A stretch of DNA of 11,946 bases from an uncultured Desulfovibrio sp. (GCA_900547595.1 URHE01000057.1:1-11946), one strand, 5' to 3'; positions 1-7,905 are shown, numbered from the stretch's first letter. Translations and numbers: made by a program. Notes: a model not told the origin generated them from the letters alone.

Positions 1-208
1 CGGAAAACCACGCTTTTCCGCCGAAATGCAGGCAGCGAAACCTGAGGAAAATATCCGTAAGACAGATATTTTCAATCGTACAATGCTCTAACCGGTATCG
101 CCGCGGCATTTCCGGACAGCACAAAGGGCGACGCCTTCCCTGGCATCGCCCTTTGCGAAAATGGCCGTATCGTTGAAATACGGCGCGTTTCAGCCGTCAA
201 GCGCCCGG
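1..208. other. Gene-free left edge with inverted repeats
   Basis: I see no credible coding sequence here. Three inverted repeats are visible. CGGAAAA (1-7) faces TTTTCCG (14-20) across six bases. GAAAATATC (47-55) faces GATATTTTC (65-73) across nine bases. The third, at 122-155, is listed separately as a terminator. The first two have no T-tract in the right place for an intrinsic terminator on either strand, so their role is unknown. They could belong to the control region or 3' end of a gene to the left of the window. Confidence 0.5.
122..155 (-). terminator. Probable terminator of the outer-membrane barrel gene
   Basis: CAAAGGGCGA (122-131) and TCGCCCTTTG (146-155) form a perfect 10-bp stem. 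Inside it, GCC (133-135) can pair with GGC (142-144), leaving a short loop. The hairpin starts about 54 bp past the stop codon of the minus-strand gene ending at 209. The minus-strand sequence after the stem is TGCTGTCC, which is not a real U-tract. The hairpin is therefore strong, but intrinsic termination is only probable; it could also protect the mRNA 3' end. Confidence 0.5.
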
Positions 209-886
209 CTAGAACGCGAAACGCAGACCGACCATGAACTCGTTGTTGTAGGGGTCGCTGCCGACCTCATACTTCTGGCCGTTGTAATGGGTGCTCACTT
301 CGTTGTAGCCCAGGCCCACGAAGCGGTAGGAAGCGTCAACGGCGAAGTTGTCGTTGAAGCTGTAGGAAACGCCCGCGCCCGCGTTCCACGCGAAGTTGGT
401 GAAGCGGTCGTCCACAGAGAACTTGTCACCGTTGGCGGCGGTGAAATCAAAGCCCGTGTAGTTGAACGCCAGGCCAAGGCCGCCGCCGATATAGGGCGTG
501 AAGTTGCTGTCGTTGTGGAAGTCCCAGAAGAGATTGGCGAACAGGGTCGAGTTGTTCCAGGTCCCCTTGGCGCCGCTCAGGGTCGTGCCCGCGTCGTTCC
601 AGCTCTTCTCGCTGTTGCCGCGCATGGCGAACTCGATTTCAAAACGCAGCGGGATCATCTGCTGGGGCCACAGGTCATAGCCCACGGCCAGGGCGCCCCC
701 GAGGGTGAACTGGCTGTAATCGTCCACGCCCGAACCGGCAAGGGCGCTGGTGCGCGAAATGGTCCCCGTGTCCTGAATGGACATGAGGAATTTCGGCGCC
801 AGATACATTCCCGTGCTTTCAGCAGCCGCAAGCCCGGGCAGGGCCAGGGTCAGCACAAGCGCCGCAATGGCAAGAACACGTTTCAT
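209..886 (-). CDS. Small outer-membrane beta-barrel protein
   Basis: This 225-residue protein has a classic Sec signal peptide: Lys-Arg after the Met, a hydrophobic run, then LAAA, with likely cleavage before Glu23. The mature part is rich in Gly, Asn, Asp and aromatic residues in alternating strands. Examples are FTPYIGGGLGLAFNYTGF in the middle and VDASYRFVGLGYNEV near residue 190. It ends in the strand EFMVGLRFAF with the terminal Phe recognised by the BAM machinery. Length and pattern fit the OmpA/OmpW-like eight-stranded 'outer membrane protein beta-barrel' families. The start is well set, with AGGAGG at 892-897 five bases upstream of the ATG. The gene stands alone, with its own promoter/operator upstream and a hairpin downstream. 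The cargo or role cannot be told from sequence; a structural or adhesion/stress barrel is as likely as a channel. Confidence 0.85.
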   Translation of the reverse strand: MKRVLAIAALVLTLALPGLAAAESTGMYLAPKFLMSIQDTGTISRTSALAGSGVDDYSQFTLGGALAVGYDLWPQQMIPLRFEIEFAMRGNSEKSWNDAGTTLSGAKGTWNNSTLFANLFWDFHNDSNFTPYIGGGLGLAFNYTGFDFTAANGDKFSVDDRFTNFAWNAGAGVSYSFNDNFAVDASYRFVGLGYNEVSTHYNGQKYEVGSDPYNNEFMVGLRFAF

Positions 887-924
887 GGCATCCTCCTCGC
901 AATGTTCCTGTTGTCAGGGAGCTG

Positions 925-956
925 ACTGTTGGACAATTTCTGGAAATTGTCAACAG
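925..956 (-). promoter_or_regulatory. Promoter with overlapping palindromic operator for the barrel gene
   Basis: On the minus strand a perfect -35 box TTGACA (953-948) is followed after 17 bp by AACAGT (930-925), which matches the -10 consensus at only three of six positions. Overlaying the -35 and spacer is a perfect 9-bp inverted repeat, GACAATTTC (932-940) and GAAATTGTC (943-951), separated by two bases. Outside it, CTGTT (926-930) and AACAG (952-956) extend the symmetry, with one unpaired G at 931. A repressor dimer bound here would cover the promoter. The site lies 40-70 bp upstream of the start codon at 886. The operator reading is inference; I do not recognise the regulator. Confidence 0.5.
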
Positions 957-1159
957 AAGTTCTAAAGATAAGGGCCTCTCCCGTCATGGACGCCGCCCGC
1001 ACGCAACCACGGGAACGCGCGCCCATTTTCTGTTCGCTGTTTCGGCAGATACGGGGAAATACTTTATGCCGCCCTCCTCCACGGGAAACGAGCGGACAAC
1101 AGGCGCATTCCGGCAACAAAAGCTGCGGGCGCTCCCGTAGCGCGACCGCATCCCGAAAC

Positions 1160-1177
1160 GGCGCGGGCCCCCGCGCC
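1160..1177 (-). terminator. Probable terminator after the FadL-like gene
   Basis: GGCGCGG (1160-1166) and CCGCGCC (1171-1177) form a perfect seven-pair GC stem around a four-base loop, about 45 bp past the stop codon at 1223. The minus strand continues GTTTCGGG, which is only a weak T-run, so termination is plausible but not certain. Confidence 0.4.
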
Positions 1178-1222
1178 GACGCGTCACCATTCCGCCGGCC
1201 CCGGGCTCTTCCAGGCATTTAT

Positions 1223-2509
1223 TTAAAAGGAATAGCCCACGGAAAACATGTAGATATTGGCGACCACATCCTTTGAATGGGCATTGGTGATGGGCGAGGG
1301 ATAGCCACGCAGGCCGGCGGCGTCGGTCTGCCCGTAGTCCATGGAATTGATCCAGAGGTGCGCGTAGGCGAAGTCCAGGGTCAGGTCATTCCACTTCACG
1401 CCCGTGCCCAGGCTGAGTGTGGTGCGGCCATAGGTGGGCATGAGAAAGTCGGCGTGCTTTTCGTTGAGCACCGGCGTTTCGTAGGAAACGCCCGCCCTGA
1501 GCGCCCACCAGTCCAGGGGCTTGTATTCCATGCTGGCATTGAAATTCATGCCGTCGCGCGCCGCCTTGTCGTTGATGGCGGCGTAGCCGCTGTCCATATA
1601 AATGTTCAGGGCATTGTAGGTGGACCAGCGCGTCCAGACGGCGCCCACCTCAAAGCTCAGGTTGTCCAGTGGCTTGTAGGCCACGCCCAGAGCCAGCGAA
1701 TCCGGAAGCTGCACCGTGGCGTTGGCCCCGCAGTTGCGCGCCTCGGGCACCGCGCCCGTCATCGCCAGCAGATTGCGCTCGCCCTGGCGGCTGAACTCCA
1801 CGTCGCCGTCGATATTCAGCGTGACCTGGCTCTTGTAGGCCAGGCCCACCGACCACTGGTCGCTGAGGCGCATATGCAGGCCGAACTGGGCGCCCACGCC
1901 CCAGCCGTCGCCCTGAAGCTGCATGTCGTTGTCCGGGCCGCGTTGGAGGGTCATCCCCATTGTGGGGATCTTGCTGCCCATGTAGAAGCCCGCATAGAGC
2001 ACTTCCAGCCCGGCGGACACGGAAAACATGTCATTGATCTTCCAGGCGACGGTGGGCACGAAGGAAACAGTCTGGAGCCCGACATCATAGACATTGTACC
2101 GGCCCACCCAATCCTGGGAATAGCTGTTGCCGATGCCGAAACGGGAAAAGACCCCGAGCCCCAGCCAGAAATCGTCATTGAGCTGGTGGCTGATGAAGCC
2201 GTGCGGCGCATAGAACGTGGCGGGTTTGGTGGTCGTGTCGTGCTTGCGGCCGCCCACGAGGTCGGCCTCAATGGTGCCCATGGGAGCAATGAAGGCCATG
2301 CCGGCCATCAGGTGCGTGCCGGGAAGCTGGGTAATGCCCGCGGCATTGTAGGCCAGCGCCGAGACATCGTCCGCCCGGCCCACAAGGCCGCCCGCAAGGG
2401 AAACGCCCCTGGCGCTCCATTCATTGAGGGCGAACCCTTCGGCCCGCACTGTTCCGGCAAGGGCAAGCAACAACGCGCACGCGCAGCACAGGGCACGAAC
2501 AAGCCTCAT
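1223..2509 (-). CDS. OmpP1/FadL-family outer-membrane transporter
   Basis: This 428-residue protein begins with a signal peptide (MRLVRALCC... GTVRA, likely cleaved before Glu24). A typical FadL plug follows: GFALNEWSARGVSLAGG, then RADDVSALAYNAAGIT, corresponding to the family's 'NEqsA.. AG.. D.s....NPAGm' pattern, with NAAG instead of the usual NPAG. The rest alternates like a 14-stranded barrel and ends in YMFSVGYSF with a terminal Phe. Family members move hydrophobic substrates such as long-chain fatty acids or aromatics across the outer membrane; the substrate here is unknown. The frame is open back to 2575, but the Met at 2509 is chosen because the signal peptide starts there and a purine-rich AAGGGGGG lies at 2512-2520. 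It sits 62 bp downstream of priA on the same strand, so it may be read with priA or from its own promoter. Confidence 0.9.
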   Translation of the reverse strand: MRLVRALCCACALLLALAGTVRAEGFALNEWSARGVSLAGGLVGRADDVSALAYNAAGITQLPGTHLMAGMAFIAPMGTIEADLVGGRKHDTTTKPATFYAPHGFISHQLNDDFWLGLGVFSRFGIGNSYSQDWVGRYNVYDVGLQTVSFVPTVAWKINDMFSVSAGLEVLYAGFYMGSKIPTMGMTLQRGPDNDMQLQGDGWGVGAQFGLHMRLSDQWSVGLAYKSQVTLNIDGDVEFSRQGERNLLAMTGAVPEARNCGANATVQLPDSLALGVAYKPLDNLSFEVGAVWTRWSTYNALNIYMDSGYAAINDKAARDGMNFNASMEYKPLDWWALRAGVSYETPVLNEKHADFLMPTYGRTTLSLGTGVKWNDLTLDFAYAHLWINSMDYGQTDAAGLRGYPSPITNAHSKDVVANIYMFSVGYSF

Positions 2510-2571
2510 GATCCCCCCTTGAATGGCAGAACGAAAACTCCCGCAAACGGAAGAAAAACGGCAATTCGGCA

Positions 2572-4992
2572 TCACAGCATATTAACCGGATCAAGGTCAA
2601 GGGAAAGCCGCAAAATACCGGAATTTCGCTTGCGCGCAAAAAAATACAGCTCGCGGAGGGGCGGCCAGGATGCGGCCTTGAGAAGGCACTGGAAACGCCG
2701 CCGTCCCCGGAGCAGCCCCAGGGGCGCGGGCGCGGGCCCGAGCATGGTGACGCCGAGCTCACCCGCCCGCGCGCGCGTCGCGGCGGCGAGCCCCGCAAGG
2801 TCGTCCGCGCCGCGCGCCTCGTCCACCGCGTAGGAAAGACGCAGAAGCCCCAGCCGGACAAAGGGCGGATACCCGCGCTTGCGGCGCAGGGCCAGTTCGG
2901 CCCGGTAAAAGCCTTCGTAATCAGCCGTGCGCACATATTGCCAGCAGTAATGATTCGCATCGCGCGTCTGGATGAGGACGCGGCCGGGCCGTTCCCCCCT
3001 GCCCGCGCGGCCCGCGGATTGCACAAGCAACTGGAAGGTGCGCTCCGCGGCCCGGTAATCGGGCAAATTGAGGCCAAGATCGCCGTCGGCCACAATGGCA
3101 AGCGTGACCTGGGGAAAATGATGCCCCTTGGAAAGCATCTGTGTTCCCACCAGAATGGGCGATTCGCGCCGGGCAAAGGCCGTGAGTATCTCCTCCATGC
3201 GGCCCGGGCGCCGCGTGCTGTCCCTGTCCAGCCGGAGGACGGGCTGTCCCGCGATGACGGAGAGCCGTTCGGCCAGGCGTTCCGTTCCTTCCCCCAGCGG
3301 CAGGAATTCCATGCCCCGGCAATGGTCGCAGGGGGAGGGAAAGGGGCGGGAATAGCCGCAGTAGTGGCAGACAAGACGCTCCAGCCCCTTGTGGTAGGTC
3401 AGGCCGATGTCGCAGTGCGGGCAGCGCTGCGTCCTGCCGCAGGAAAGACAATACATGAGCGGCGCGTAGCCGCGCCGGTTGAGCAGGACCACGGCCTGCT
3501 CGCCCCTTGCCAGCGTTTCGCGCAGCGCCGCCTCACAGTGGGGCGCCAGTATCCCGGCCTGGGCGGCACCGGCCTCTCCATCCGGCGGCGCGGCAGCCGC
3601 CTCGCCCGGGAAAAGGCGCGGGGCGGCGCTGATGTCCACCAGCTCGACGGGAGGCAAGGGCCTGCCGCCCACGCGCCGCGGCAGCCGCAGAAGCGGGAGC
3701 AGCCCCTCGCTGGCCGCGTAAAAGGTCTTGAGGTCCGGCGTGGCCGAACCCAGGACAAGCAGACCGCGCTCCTGACGCATGCGGAACCAGGCCACTTCCC
3801 GCGCCTGGTAGGAAAGTCCCTCTTCCTGCTTGAAGGAAGCGTCATGCTCTTCATCAAGGATGATGCAGCCCGGCGACGGCAGGGGCAGAAACAGCGCCGA
3901 CCGGGTCCCCACGACCAGACAGGGCCCGTTGCTCCCGGCAAGCGCCCGATAGGTCGCCTCTCGGCGCCCGGGCGACTGATAGCCGTGATAGAGGAAAAGC
4001 GGCGCGTCCGGCAGGGCGCTGGCCGCATCGCGGCGCAGCTTGAGCGCCAGGGCAACTTCCGGCGCAAGCAGCAGGACACTCCGCCCCCGTGCAAGGGCAC
4101 GCGCGGCAAGCTCCAGATATACAGCCGTCTTGCCGCTGCCGGTCACGCCGTAGAGCAGACGGTTTTGCGCGCTGTCCGCCTCCAGGGCGGCCATCAGGTC
4201 GTCCAGGGCCGCCGTCTGATCCGCGTTGAGGCGCACGCGCGCCGGGGCCGGCGCCAGCAGCGCCGATTCCGGTTCGTCCGCTTCGTCGCCGTCATGAACA
4301 AGCGCCACATGCCCGGCCCGCACCAGGGCGGCAAGCGCCGGGGCGGCATCGCGGACCTCGCGGAGCAGCCGCCGGCGGCTGACCGCCCCATGCGTGTGGA
4401 GAAATTCCAGCACCGCCAGCTGCCGCGTGGCCGAAGGCCGCACCGGCCAGGGCGCATCCACGCGCAAATGGCAGTACTCCTCGCTGGCGGCGTCCACGCT
4501 CCGTGGCAGCAGGCGCGCCGCGCCGGAGGCCAGTTCCCGCGCGAGTTCCGCGCGCTCCTCCGCCCCCGCCTGCCGAAGGCTGCGCAGGCTCCGCGTTTCG
4601 GCGCGCCCCCCGAGACGGCGCAGGCGCACGCCGGTGCTCCGCAGGCCCTGCGGAAGCACATGGCCGAGCACATGCCCCGGCTCCACCCCCTGGCGCAGGG
4701 CCAGATCCCGCGAGAGATCAAGCAGCCCCGGCGGCAGGAGCGGCGCCGTCTCCAGCGGCCAGAACACCGCCTTGCAAATAACGCCCGCCGGCACGCCGGC
4801 CTCGGCGCGCACCTCCAGCAGAACAGCGGCCCGCAATGCCGCGCCCTCCCCTCTGCCGAGCGGCACGGCGACGCGCAGCCCCGGACGCCAGAACTCCTCG
4901 CCGAAACACTCCGGCAGACTGTACGTCAGCGTGGCATAGGGGGGACTCAGCAGGGCAACGTGGGCGTAGGGCATCGGCAGCAAGAAGGGCAC
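2572..4992 (-). CDS. priA: Primosomal replication-restart helicase PriA
   Basis: PriA is a 3'-to-5' superfamily 2 helicase that recognises stalled forks and reloads the replicative helicase. This protein has 806 residues, a little longer than E. coli PriA (732). The N-terminal fork-binding part covers roughly residues 8-110. Helicase motifs follow in order: Walker A GVTGSGKT (282-289), Walker B DEEHD (380-384), GSATPD (415-420), GTQMLSKGHHFP (616-627) and QSAGRAGRG (658-666). Between them lies the PriA-specific zinc module with eight cysteines as four CxxC pairs (515/518, 524/527, 542/545, 555/558). All key residues are present. The region around 110-250 is arginine- and alanine-rich and less conserved in look. 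The start is uncertain: GTG at 4992 or ATG at 4974 (residue 7), neither with a clear Shine-Dalgarno sequence. galU lies upstream on the same strand, 210 bp away, with a terminator between them. Confidence 0.97.
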   Translation of the reverse strand: MPFLLPMPYAHVALLSPPYATLTYSLPECFGEEFWRPGLRVAVPLGRGEGAALRAAVLLEVRAEAGVPAGVICKAVFWPLETAPLLPPGLLDLSRDLALRQGVEPGHVLGHVLPQGLRSTGVRLRRLGGRAETRSLRSLRQAGAEERAELARELASGAARLLPRSVDAASEEYCHLRVDAPWPVRPSATRQLAVLEFLHTHGAVSRRRLLREVRDAAPALAALVRAGHVALVHDGDEADEPESALLAPAPARVRLNADQTAALDDLMAALEADSAQNRLLYGVTGSGKTAVYLELAARALARGRSVLLLAPEVALALKLRRDAASALPDAPLFLYHGYQSPGRREATYRALAGSNGPCLVVGTRSALFLPLPSPGCIILDEEHDASFKQEEGLSYQAREVAWFRMRQERGLLVLGSATPDLKTFYAASEGLLPLLRLPRRVGGRPLPPVELVDISAAPRLFPGEAAAAPPDGEAGAAQAGILAPHCEAALRETLARGEQAVVLLNRRGYAPLMYCLSCGRTQRCPHCDIGLTYHKGLERLVCHYCGYSRPFPSPCDHCRGMEFLPLGEGTERLAERLSVIAGQPVLRLDRDSTRRPGRMEEILTAFARRESPILVGTQMLSKGHHFPQVTLAIVADGDLGLNLPDYRAAERTFQLLVQSAGRAGRGERPGRVLIQTRDANHYCWQYVRTADYEGFYRAELALRRKRGYPPFVRLGLLRLSYAVDEARGADDLAGLAAATRARAGELGVTMLGPAPAPLGLLRGRRRFQCLLKAASWPPLRELYFFARKRNSGILRLSLDLDPVNML

Positions 4993-5107
4993 ATCAGGAA
5001 TGGAGGCCGGAAGATGCGCCGGGCGTCCCCGGCGCGCTGAAAAATCCGCGCGCTACGGGAACGCCGGCCATCCCCCGGAAATCCGGCGCGCATGCCGCGC
5101 GGGGGCG

Positions 5108-5146
5108 AAAAAACCGGAACCGCGCGGGGGTGGCGTCACCCCCGCG
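5108..5146 (-). terminator. Intrinsic terminator of galU
   Basis: CGCGGGGGTG (5123-5132) and CACCCCCGCG (5137-5146) form a perfect 10-bp stem with loop GCGT. On the minus strand a run of six T follows (5113-5108), about nine bases beyond the stem base, which is further than usual. A second hairpin, CCTGAC/GTCAGG (5171-5176 and 5186-5191), lies 11 bp after the galU stop without a T-run. The 11-mer CCGCGCGGGGG occurs twice (5095-5105 and 5120-5130). The hairpin separates galU from priA. Confidence 0.6.
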
Positions 5147-5202
5147 TGCCCCGGATATTCCGGTGGAATGCCTGACACGCCGGGCGTCAGGGAACAGTCG
5201 GT

Positions 5203-6075
5203 CTACTGGAACTGGACGAAATTCTTCAGCAGCCCCAGGAGTTCGTAGCGCAACTCCTCGTCCTGCAGGGCAAAATAGATGTTGGCGGTGAGAAATTCCG
5301 CCCAGTCGCCCGCGTCAAAGCGCATGCCCGCCATCCGCACGGCCATCATGCCCCGCTCCTTGGCCATGGACTGGAGGGCGTCCGTAAGCTGGATCTCGCC
5401 GCCCTGGCCCGGCTCCACCTTTTCGAGATAGTCGAAGATGTCGGGCGTGAGCACATACCGGCCCACGATGGCGAGCCGGGAAGGCGCATCCTCGCGTTTG
5501 GGCTTTTCCACCATGTCCCGCACGCGGAATACGCCGGGGGCCACTTCCTCGCCGTCAATGATGCCGTATTTGCTCACCTTCTCCCACGGCACTTCCATGA
5601 CGCCCACCACGGGCATCTTCTCGGCCATGGCGACTTCAATGAGCTGGCCGATGCCCGGCACGCCGCCGAACATGAGGTCATCGCCCACCATGATGGCAAA
5701 GGGGTCGCCGCGCACGAGCTCCCGCGCGCAGAGCACGGCATGCCCGAGGCCAAGCTGCTTTTTCTGGCGCACGGACATGATGTTGACCATCTCGGCCACT
5801 TCACGGACGGCTTCCAGCTTGTCCAGCTTGCCGGCGCGCTCGAGCACCCCTTCCAGCTGGAGGTTGTAGTCGAAATGATCCTCAATGACGCTCTTGTCCC
5901 GGTTGGTCACGAAGATGACGTCCCGAATCTTGGCGCGGATGGCTTCCTCCACCACATACTGGATGACGGGCTTGTTGTAGATGGGGAGCATTTCCTTGGG
6001 GATGTTCTTGGTTGCCGGCAGCGAACGGGTGCCCCAACCAGCCACGGGAATGATCACCTTGCGAATGTCTTTCAT
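5203..6075 (-). CDS. galU: UTP-glucose-1-phosphate uridylyltransferase
   Basis: The enzyme makes UDP-glucose from UTP and glucose-1-phosphate in the cytoplasm, feeding LPS core, exopolysaccharide and other glycan synthesis. The 290 residues match the normal bacterial GalU length. Visible motifs are the nucleotide-binding loop AGWGTRSLPATKNIPKEM (12-29; the usual Leu after AG is Trp here), VGDD (130-133), VEKP (189-192) and GEIQLTDA (226-233), followed by FDAGDWAEFLTANI near the C-terminus. A paralogue such as RfbA is unlikely given the length and the GEIQLTDA motif. The ATG at 6075 has a good upstream AGGGAG. The gene is divergent from lysA across a 516-bp gap and ends before a strong terminator. 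Confidence 0.96.
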   Translation of the reverse strand: MKDIRKVIIPVAGWGTRSLPATKNIPKEMLPIYNKPVIQYVVEEAIRAKIRDVIFVTNRDKSVIEDHFDYNLQLEGVLERAGKLDKLEAVREVAEMVNIMSVRQKKQLGLGHAVLCARELVRGDPFAIMVGDDLMFGGVPGIGQLIEVAMAEKMPVVGVMEVPWEKVSKYGIIDGEEVAPGVFRVRDMVEKPKREDAPSRLAIVGRYVLTPDIFDYLEKVEPGQGGEIQLTDALQSMAKERGMMAVRMAGMRFDAGDWAEFLTANIYFALQDEELRYELLGLLKNFVQFQ

Positions 6076-6263
6076 GCCTGTCTCCCTCTCTCCGGAATGA
6101 CGAAAACATCAGCCGCAGCAAGGAACGCGTGGCGCCTGGCGCGCAATGCCGGTGGCAAAGCCGCGTCCCGAAACACACAGAGAATGAGATACATGCGGGC
6201 ATAGCCGCCCAATGCCACGAAATCTGTTCATATCTTCGGCCAAAACAGCGCCGAGAGCAAGAG

Positions 6264-6287
6264 AAAAAAAGCGCATTTGCCATGCGC
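6264..6287 (-). terminator. Canonical minus-strand intrinsic terminator inside the divergent gap
   Basis: Read on the minus strand, GCGCAT (6287-6282) and ATGCGC (6276-6271) pair around a five-base loop and are followed directly by seven T (6270-6264). Wobble pairs between the preceding G run and the T run could lengthen the stem. It would stop transcripts entering the galU leader from the lysA side. No minus-strand gene precedes it, so it may be a leader attenuator, the end of a small RNA, or a guard against antisense transcription. Confidence 0.55.
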
Positions 6288-6424
6288 CCCGCCCAACCGG
6301 CCCCGTACCGCGCGGCGTCCGCGGCGGCCATGGCCTCCCGCTCCCCGCATGGCGAAGGAACGTGGCGCGTCGCGCGCCCCGTCAGCCATCGCGCGCCCAC
6401 TCCGGACACCGGAAAATCCCCCGC

Positions 6425-6453
6425 TTGACAGGTTCCCCCATGCCCGGAATACT
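6425..6453 (+). promoter_or_regulatory. Probable sigma70-type promoter of lysA
   Basis: TTGACA at 6425-6430 matches the -35 consensus perfectly. After a 17-bp spacer, AATACT (6448-6453) matches the -10 consensus at four of six positions. Transcription would start near 6460, giving a leader of about 130 nt before the lysA ATG. No operator is evident. Confidence 0.5.
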
Positions 6454-6591
6454 CCCACGCCGGAGCGCGTGCACGCGGCCCCGCGCAAAGGCGCCGCTCC
6501 GGAACCCGGCGCCCCCGCGCGCCGAAGCCCTGGCCGCGCATTCCGGCGTTGCGCCTCACGCGAACAAAAAGCCTTCCACTCCGAGGTACCC

Positions 6592-7905
6592 ATGTCCGAT
6601 ATCCGTTCCACCTATACCGACGATCTCCGCTTCTACGGCGCCACGACGCCGCGCGAACTGGCCGACCGTTTCGGCACGCCGCTCTATGTGTATAATGAAC
6701 GCATCCTGCGCGAGCGCTGCCGCGACCTCATGGCCCTGTCGGCGCAGCCCGGTTTCGGCGTCAACTATTCCGTCAAGGCCAACGCCAACCCCTCCCTGCT
6801 CCAGATCATCCACGAGGAGGGCCTGGTGGCCGACGCCATGAGCCCCGGCGAGCTTTGCATGGACGCGCTCGGCGGTTTCACGCCGGAAGAGATCCTCTAC
6901 ATCTCCAACAACAATTCTCCGGAAGAGATGCTCACGGCCCTGACCCATGGCGTGCTCATCAGCGTGGATTCCCTCTCGCAGCTCGACATGCTCGGGGGCA
7001 TCAACCGGGGCGGTCGCGTCATGGCCCGCTTCAATCCGGGCATCGGCGCCGGGCACCACGCCAAGGTCGTCACGGCGGGCAAGGCCACCAAGTTCGGCAT
7101 TTCCCCGGACAGGCTGGACGATGTTTTCACGCTGCTCCAGAAGCACGAGATGACGCTGGCGGGCATCAATCAGCACATCGGTTCGCTCTTCATGGAGCCG
7201 GAAGGCTATCTTGAAGCGGCGAAGGTGCTGCTGAAGCTTGCGTCCGGGCTGCCCGCCGACGCGCTGAAGGCGCTGGAAGTCATCGACTTCGGCGGCGGCT
7301 TCGGCATCCCCTATCACAAATATGCAGGAGAAGCCCGGCTGGACCTGGCCGCTCTTGGCCGGGGGCTGCATGCGCTCATCAGCGACTGGGCCGCCGCCAC
7401 GGGCTACCGGGGCCGCTTTCTGGTGGAACCGGGCCGGTATGTGGTGGCGGAGTGCGGCATCCTGCTCGGGCGCGTCACCGCGGTCAAGGAAAACGCGGGC
7501 ACGCGTTATGCGGGCACGGACATCGGCTTCAACGTCCTCATGCGTCCCGCCATGTACGATTCGTTCCATGATCTGGAAGCGTACCGGGGCGATGCCGAAA
7601 GCGCCGGCGAGCCCGTCCTCCAGACCGTGGTGGGCAATATCTGCGAGAGCGGCGACATCCTGGCGAAAGACCGGCTGCTCCCGCTCCTGCGGGAAGGCGA
7701 CGTGCTGGGCGTGCTGGACGCGGGCGCCTACGGCTTCAGCATGGCGTCCAATTACAACCAGCGCCTCCTCCCCGCCGAGGTGCTCATTCAGGCCGACGGC
7801 AGCCCGCGTCTCATCCGCCGCAGGGAAACTCCACAAGACCTGACCCGCTGCCTGGACGGCCTTGTCCGGCAGCGCTCCGGGCAGGAAGCGGGGCCGCGCG
7901 GCTGA
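6592..7905 (+). CDS. lysA: Diaminopimelate decarboxylase
   Basis: This PLP enzyme decarboxylates meso-diaminopimelate to L-lysine, the last step of bacterial lysine synthesis. The 437-residue protein shows the full alanine-racemase-fold (fold III) motif set. These are YSVKAN with the PLP lysine at residue 62, HIGS (195-198), the phosphate loop GGGFG (234-238), EPGRY (279-283), the active-site CESGD (351-355) supplied across the dimer, and DAGAYG followed by FSMASNYN (376-388). The CESGD and DAGAYGFSMASNYN motifs favour LysA over ornithine/arginine or carboxynorspermidine decarboxylases. The frame is open from 6277, but the first 105 codons of that extension are arginine/proline-rich and would contain the promoter. 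The ATG at 6592 with GAGG five bases upstream is preferred. It is the first gene of the plus-strand run. Confidence 0.96.
   Translation: MSDIRSTYTDDLRFYGATTPRELADRFGTPLYVYNERILRERCRDLMALSAQPGFGVNYSVKANANPSLLQIIHEEGLVADAMSPGELCMDALGGFTPEEILYISNNNSPEEMLTALTHGVLISVDSLSQLDMLGGINRGGRVMARFNPGIGAGHHAKVVTAGKATKFGISPDRLDDVFTLLQKHEMTLAGINQHIGSLFMEPEGYLEAAKVLLKLASGLPADALKALEVIDFGGGFGIPYHKYAGEARLDLAALGRGLHALISDWAAATGYRGRFLVEPGRYVVAECGILLGRVTAVKENAGTRYAGTDIGFNVLMRPAMYDSFHDLEAYRGDAESAGEPVLQTVVGNICESGDILAKDRLLPLLREGDVLGVLDAGAYGFSMASNYNQRLLPAEVLIQADGSPRLIRRRETPQDLTRCLDGLVRQRSGQEAGPRG

Larger units (their letters stand above)
887..1222. other. 336-bp intergenic region between the two barrel genes
   Basis: No gene is supported here; the overlapping short open frames are arginine/proline-rich artefacts of high GC. 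The half next to 886 holds the AGGAGG ribosome-binding site (892-897) and a dyad with a promoter-like element (925-956). The half next to 1223 holds a GC-rich hairpin that probably ends the FadL-like gene (1160-1177). A smaller hairpin, GCGCT/AGCGC (1129-1133 and 1139-1143), follows it in the minus direction. Confidence 0.6.
6076..6591. promoter_or_regulatory. 516-bp divergent intergenic region between galU and lysA
   Basis: No real gene is seen; open frames in both directions are arginine- and proline-rich GC artefacts. On the plus side there is a good sigma70-like promoter at 6425-6453 and a GAGG ribosome site at 6583-6586 for lysA. On the minus side an AGGGAG lies just upstream of galU, and a canonical terminator sits at 6264-6287, about 190 bp before the galU start. 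I could not identify a convincing galU promoter. The likely lysA leader is about 130 nt; I do not recognise a lysine riboswitch in it. Confidence 0.55.

Noticed and set aside
2510..2575. Longer start for the FadL-like protein at 2575
   Set aside because: It would overlap the end of priA and bury the signal peptide behind 22 extra residues. The Met at 2509 follows a strong purine-rich ribosome site.
1277..2833. 518-codon plus-strand open frame opposite the FadL-like gene
   Set aside because: It is antisense to a convincing signal-peptide-bearing barrel protein, has low-complexity His/Ala/Gly composition and shows no domain.
2938..5040. 700-codon plus-strand open frame opposite priA
   Set aside because: It lies wholly antisense to a complete PriA with all helicase and zinc motifs, and its product is arginine/alanine/proline-rich with no domain. 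This is a high-GC antisense artefact.
6277..6591. N-terminal extension of lysA to the first upstream ATG
   Set aside because: The extra 105 residues are arginine/proline-rich, would span the TTGACA promoter, and are not part of the family's usual length. The ATG at 6592 has a proper ribosome site.
6454..6591. Lysine riboswitch in the lysA leader
   Set aside because: The leader is only about 130 nt and very GC-rich, and I could not recognise the conserved L-box core. A covariance-model search would be needed to exclude it fully.
6688..6700. TATAAT inside lysA
   Set aside because: It is part of the codons for Val-Tyr-Asn-Glu within the coding region and has no matching -35 element, so it is probably chance.
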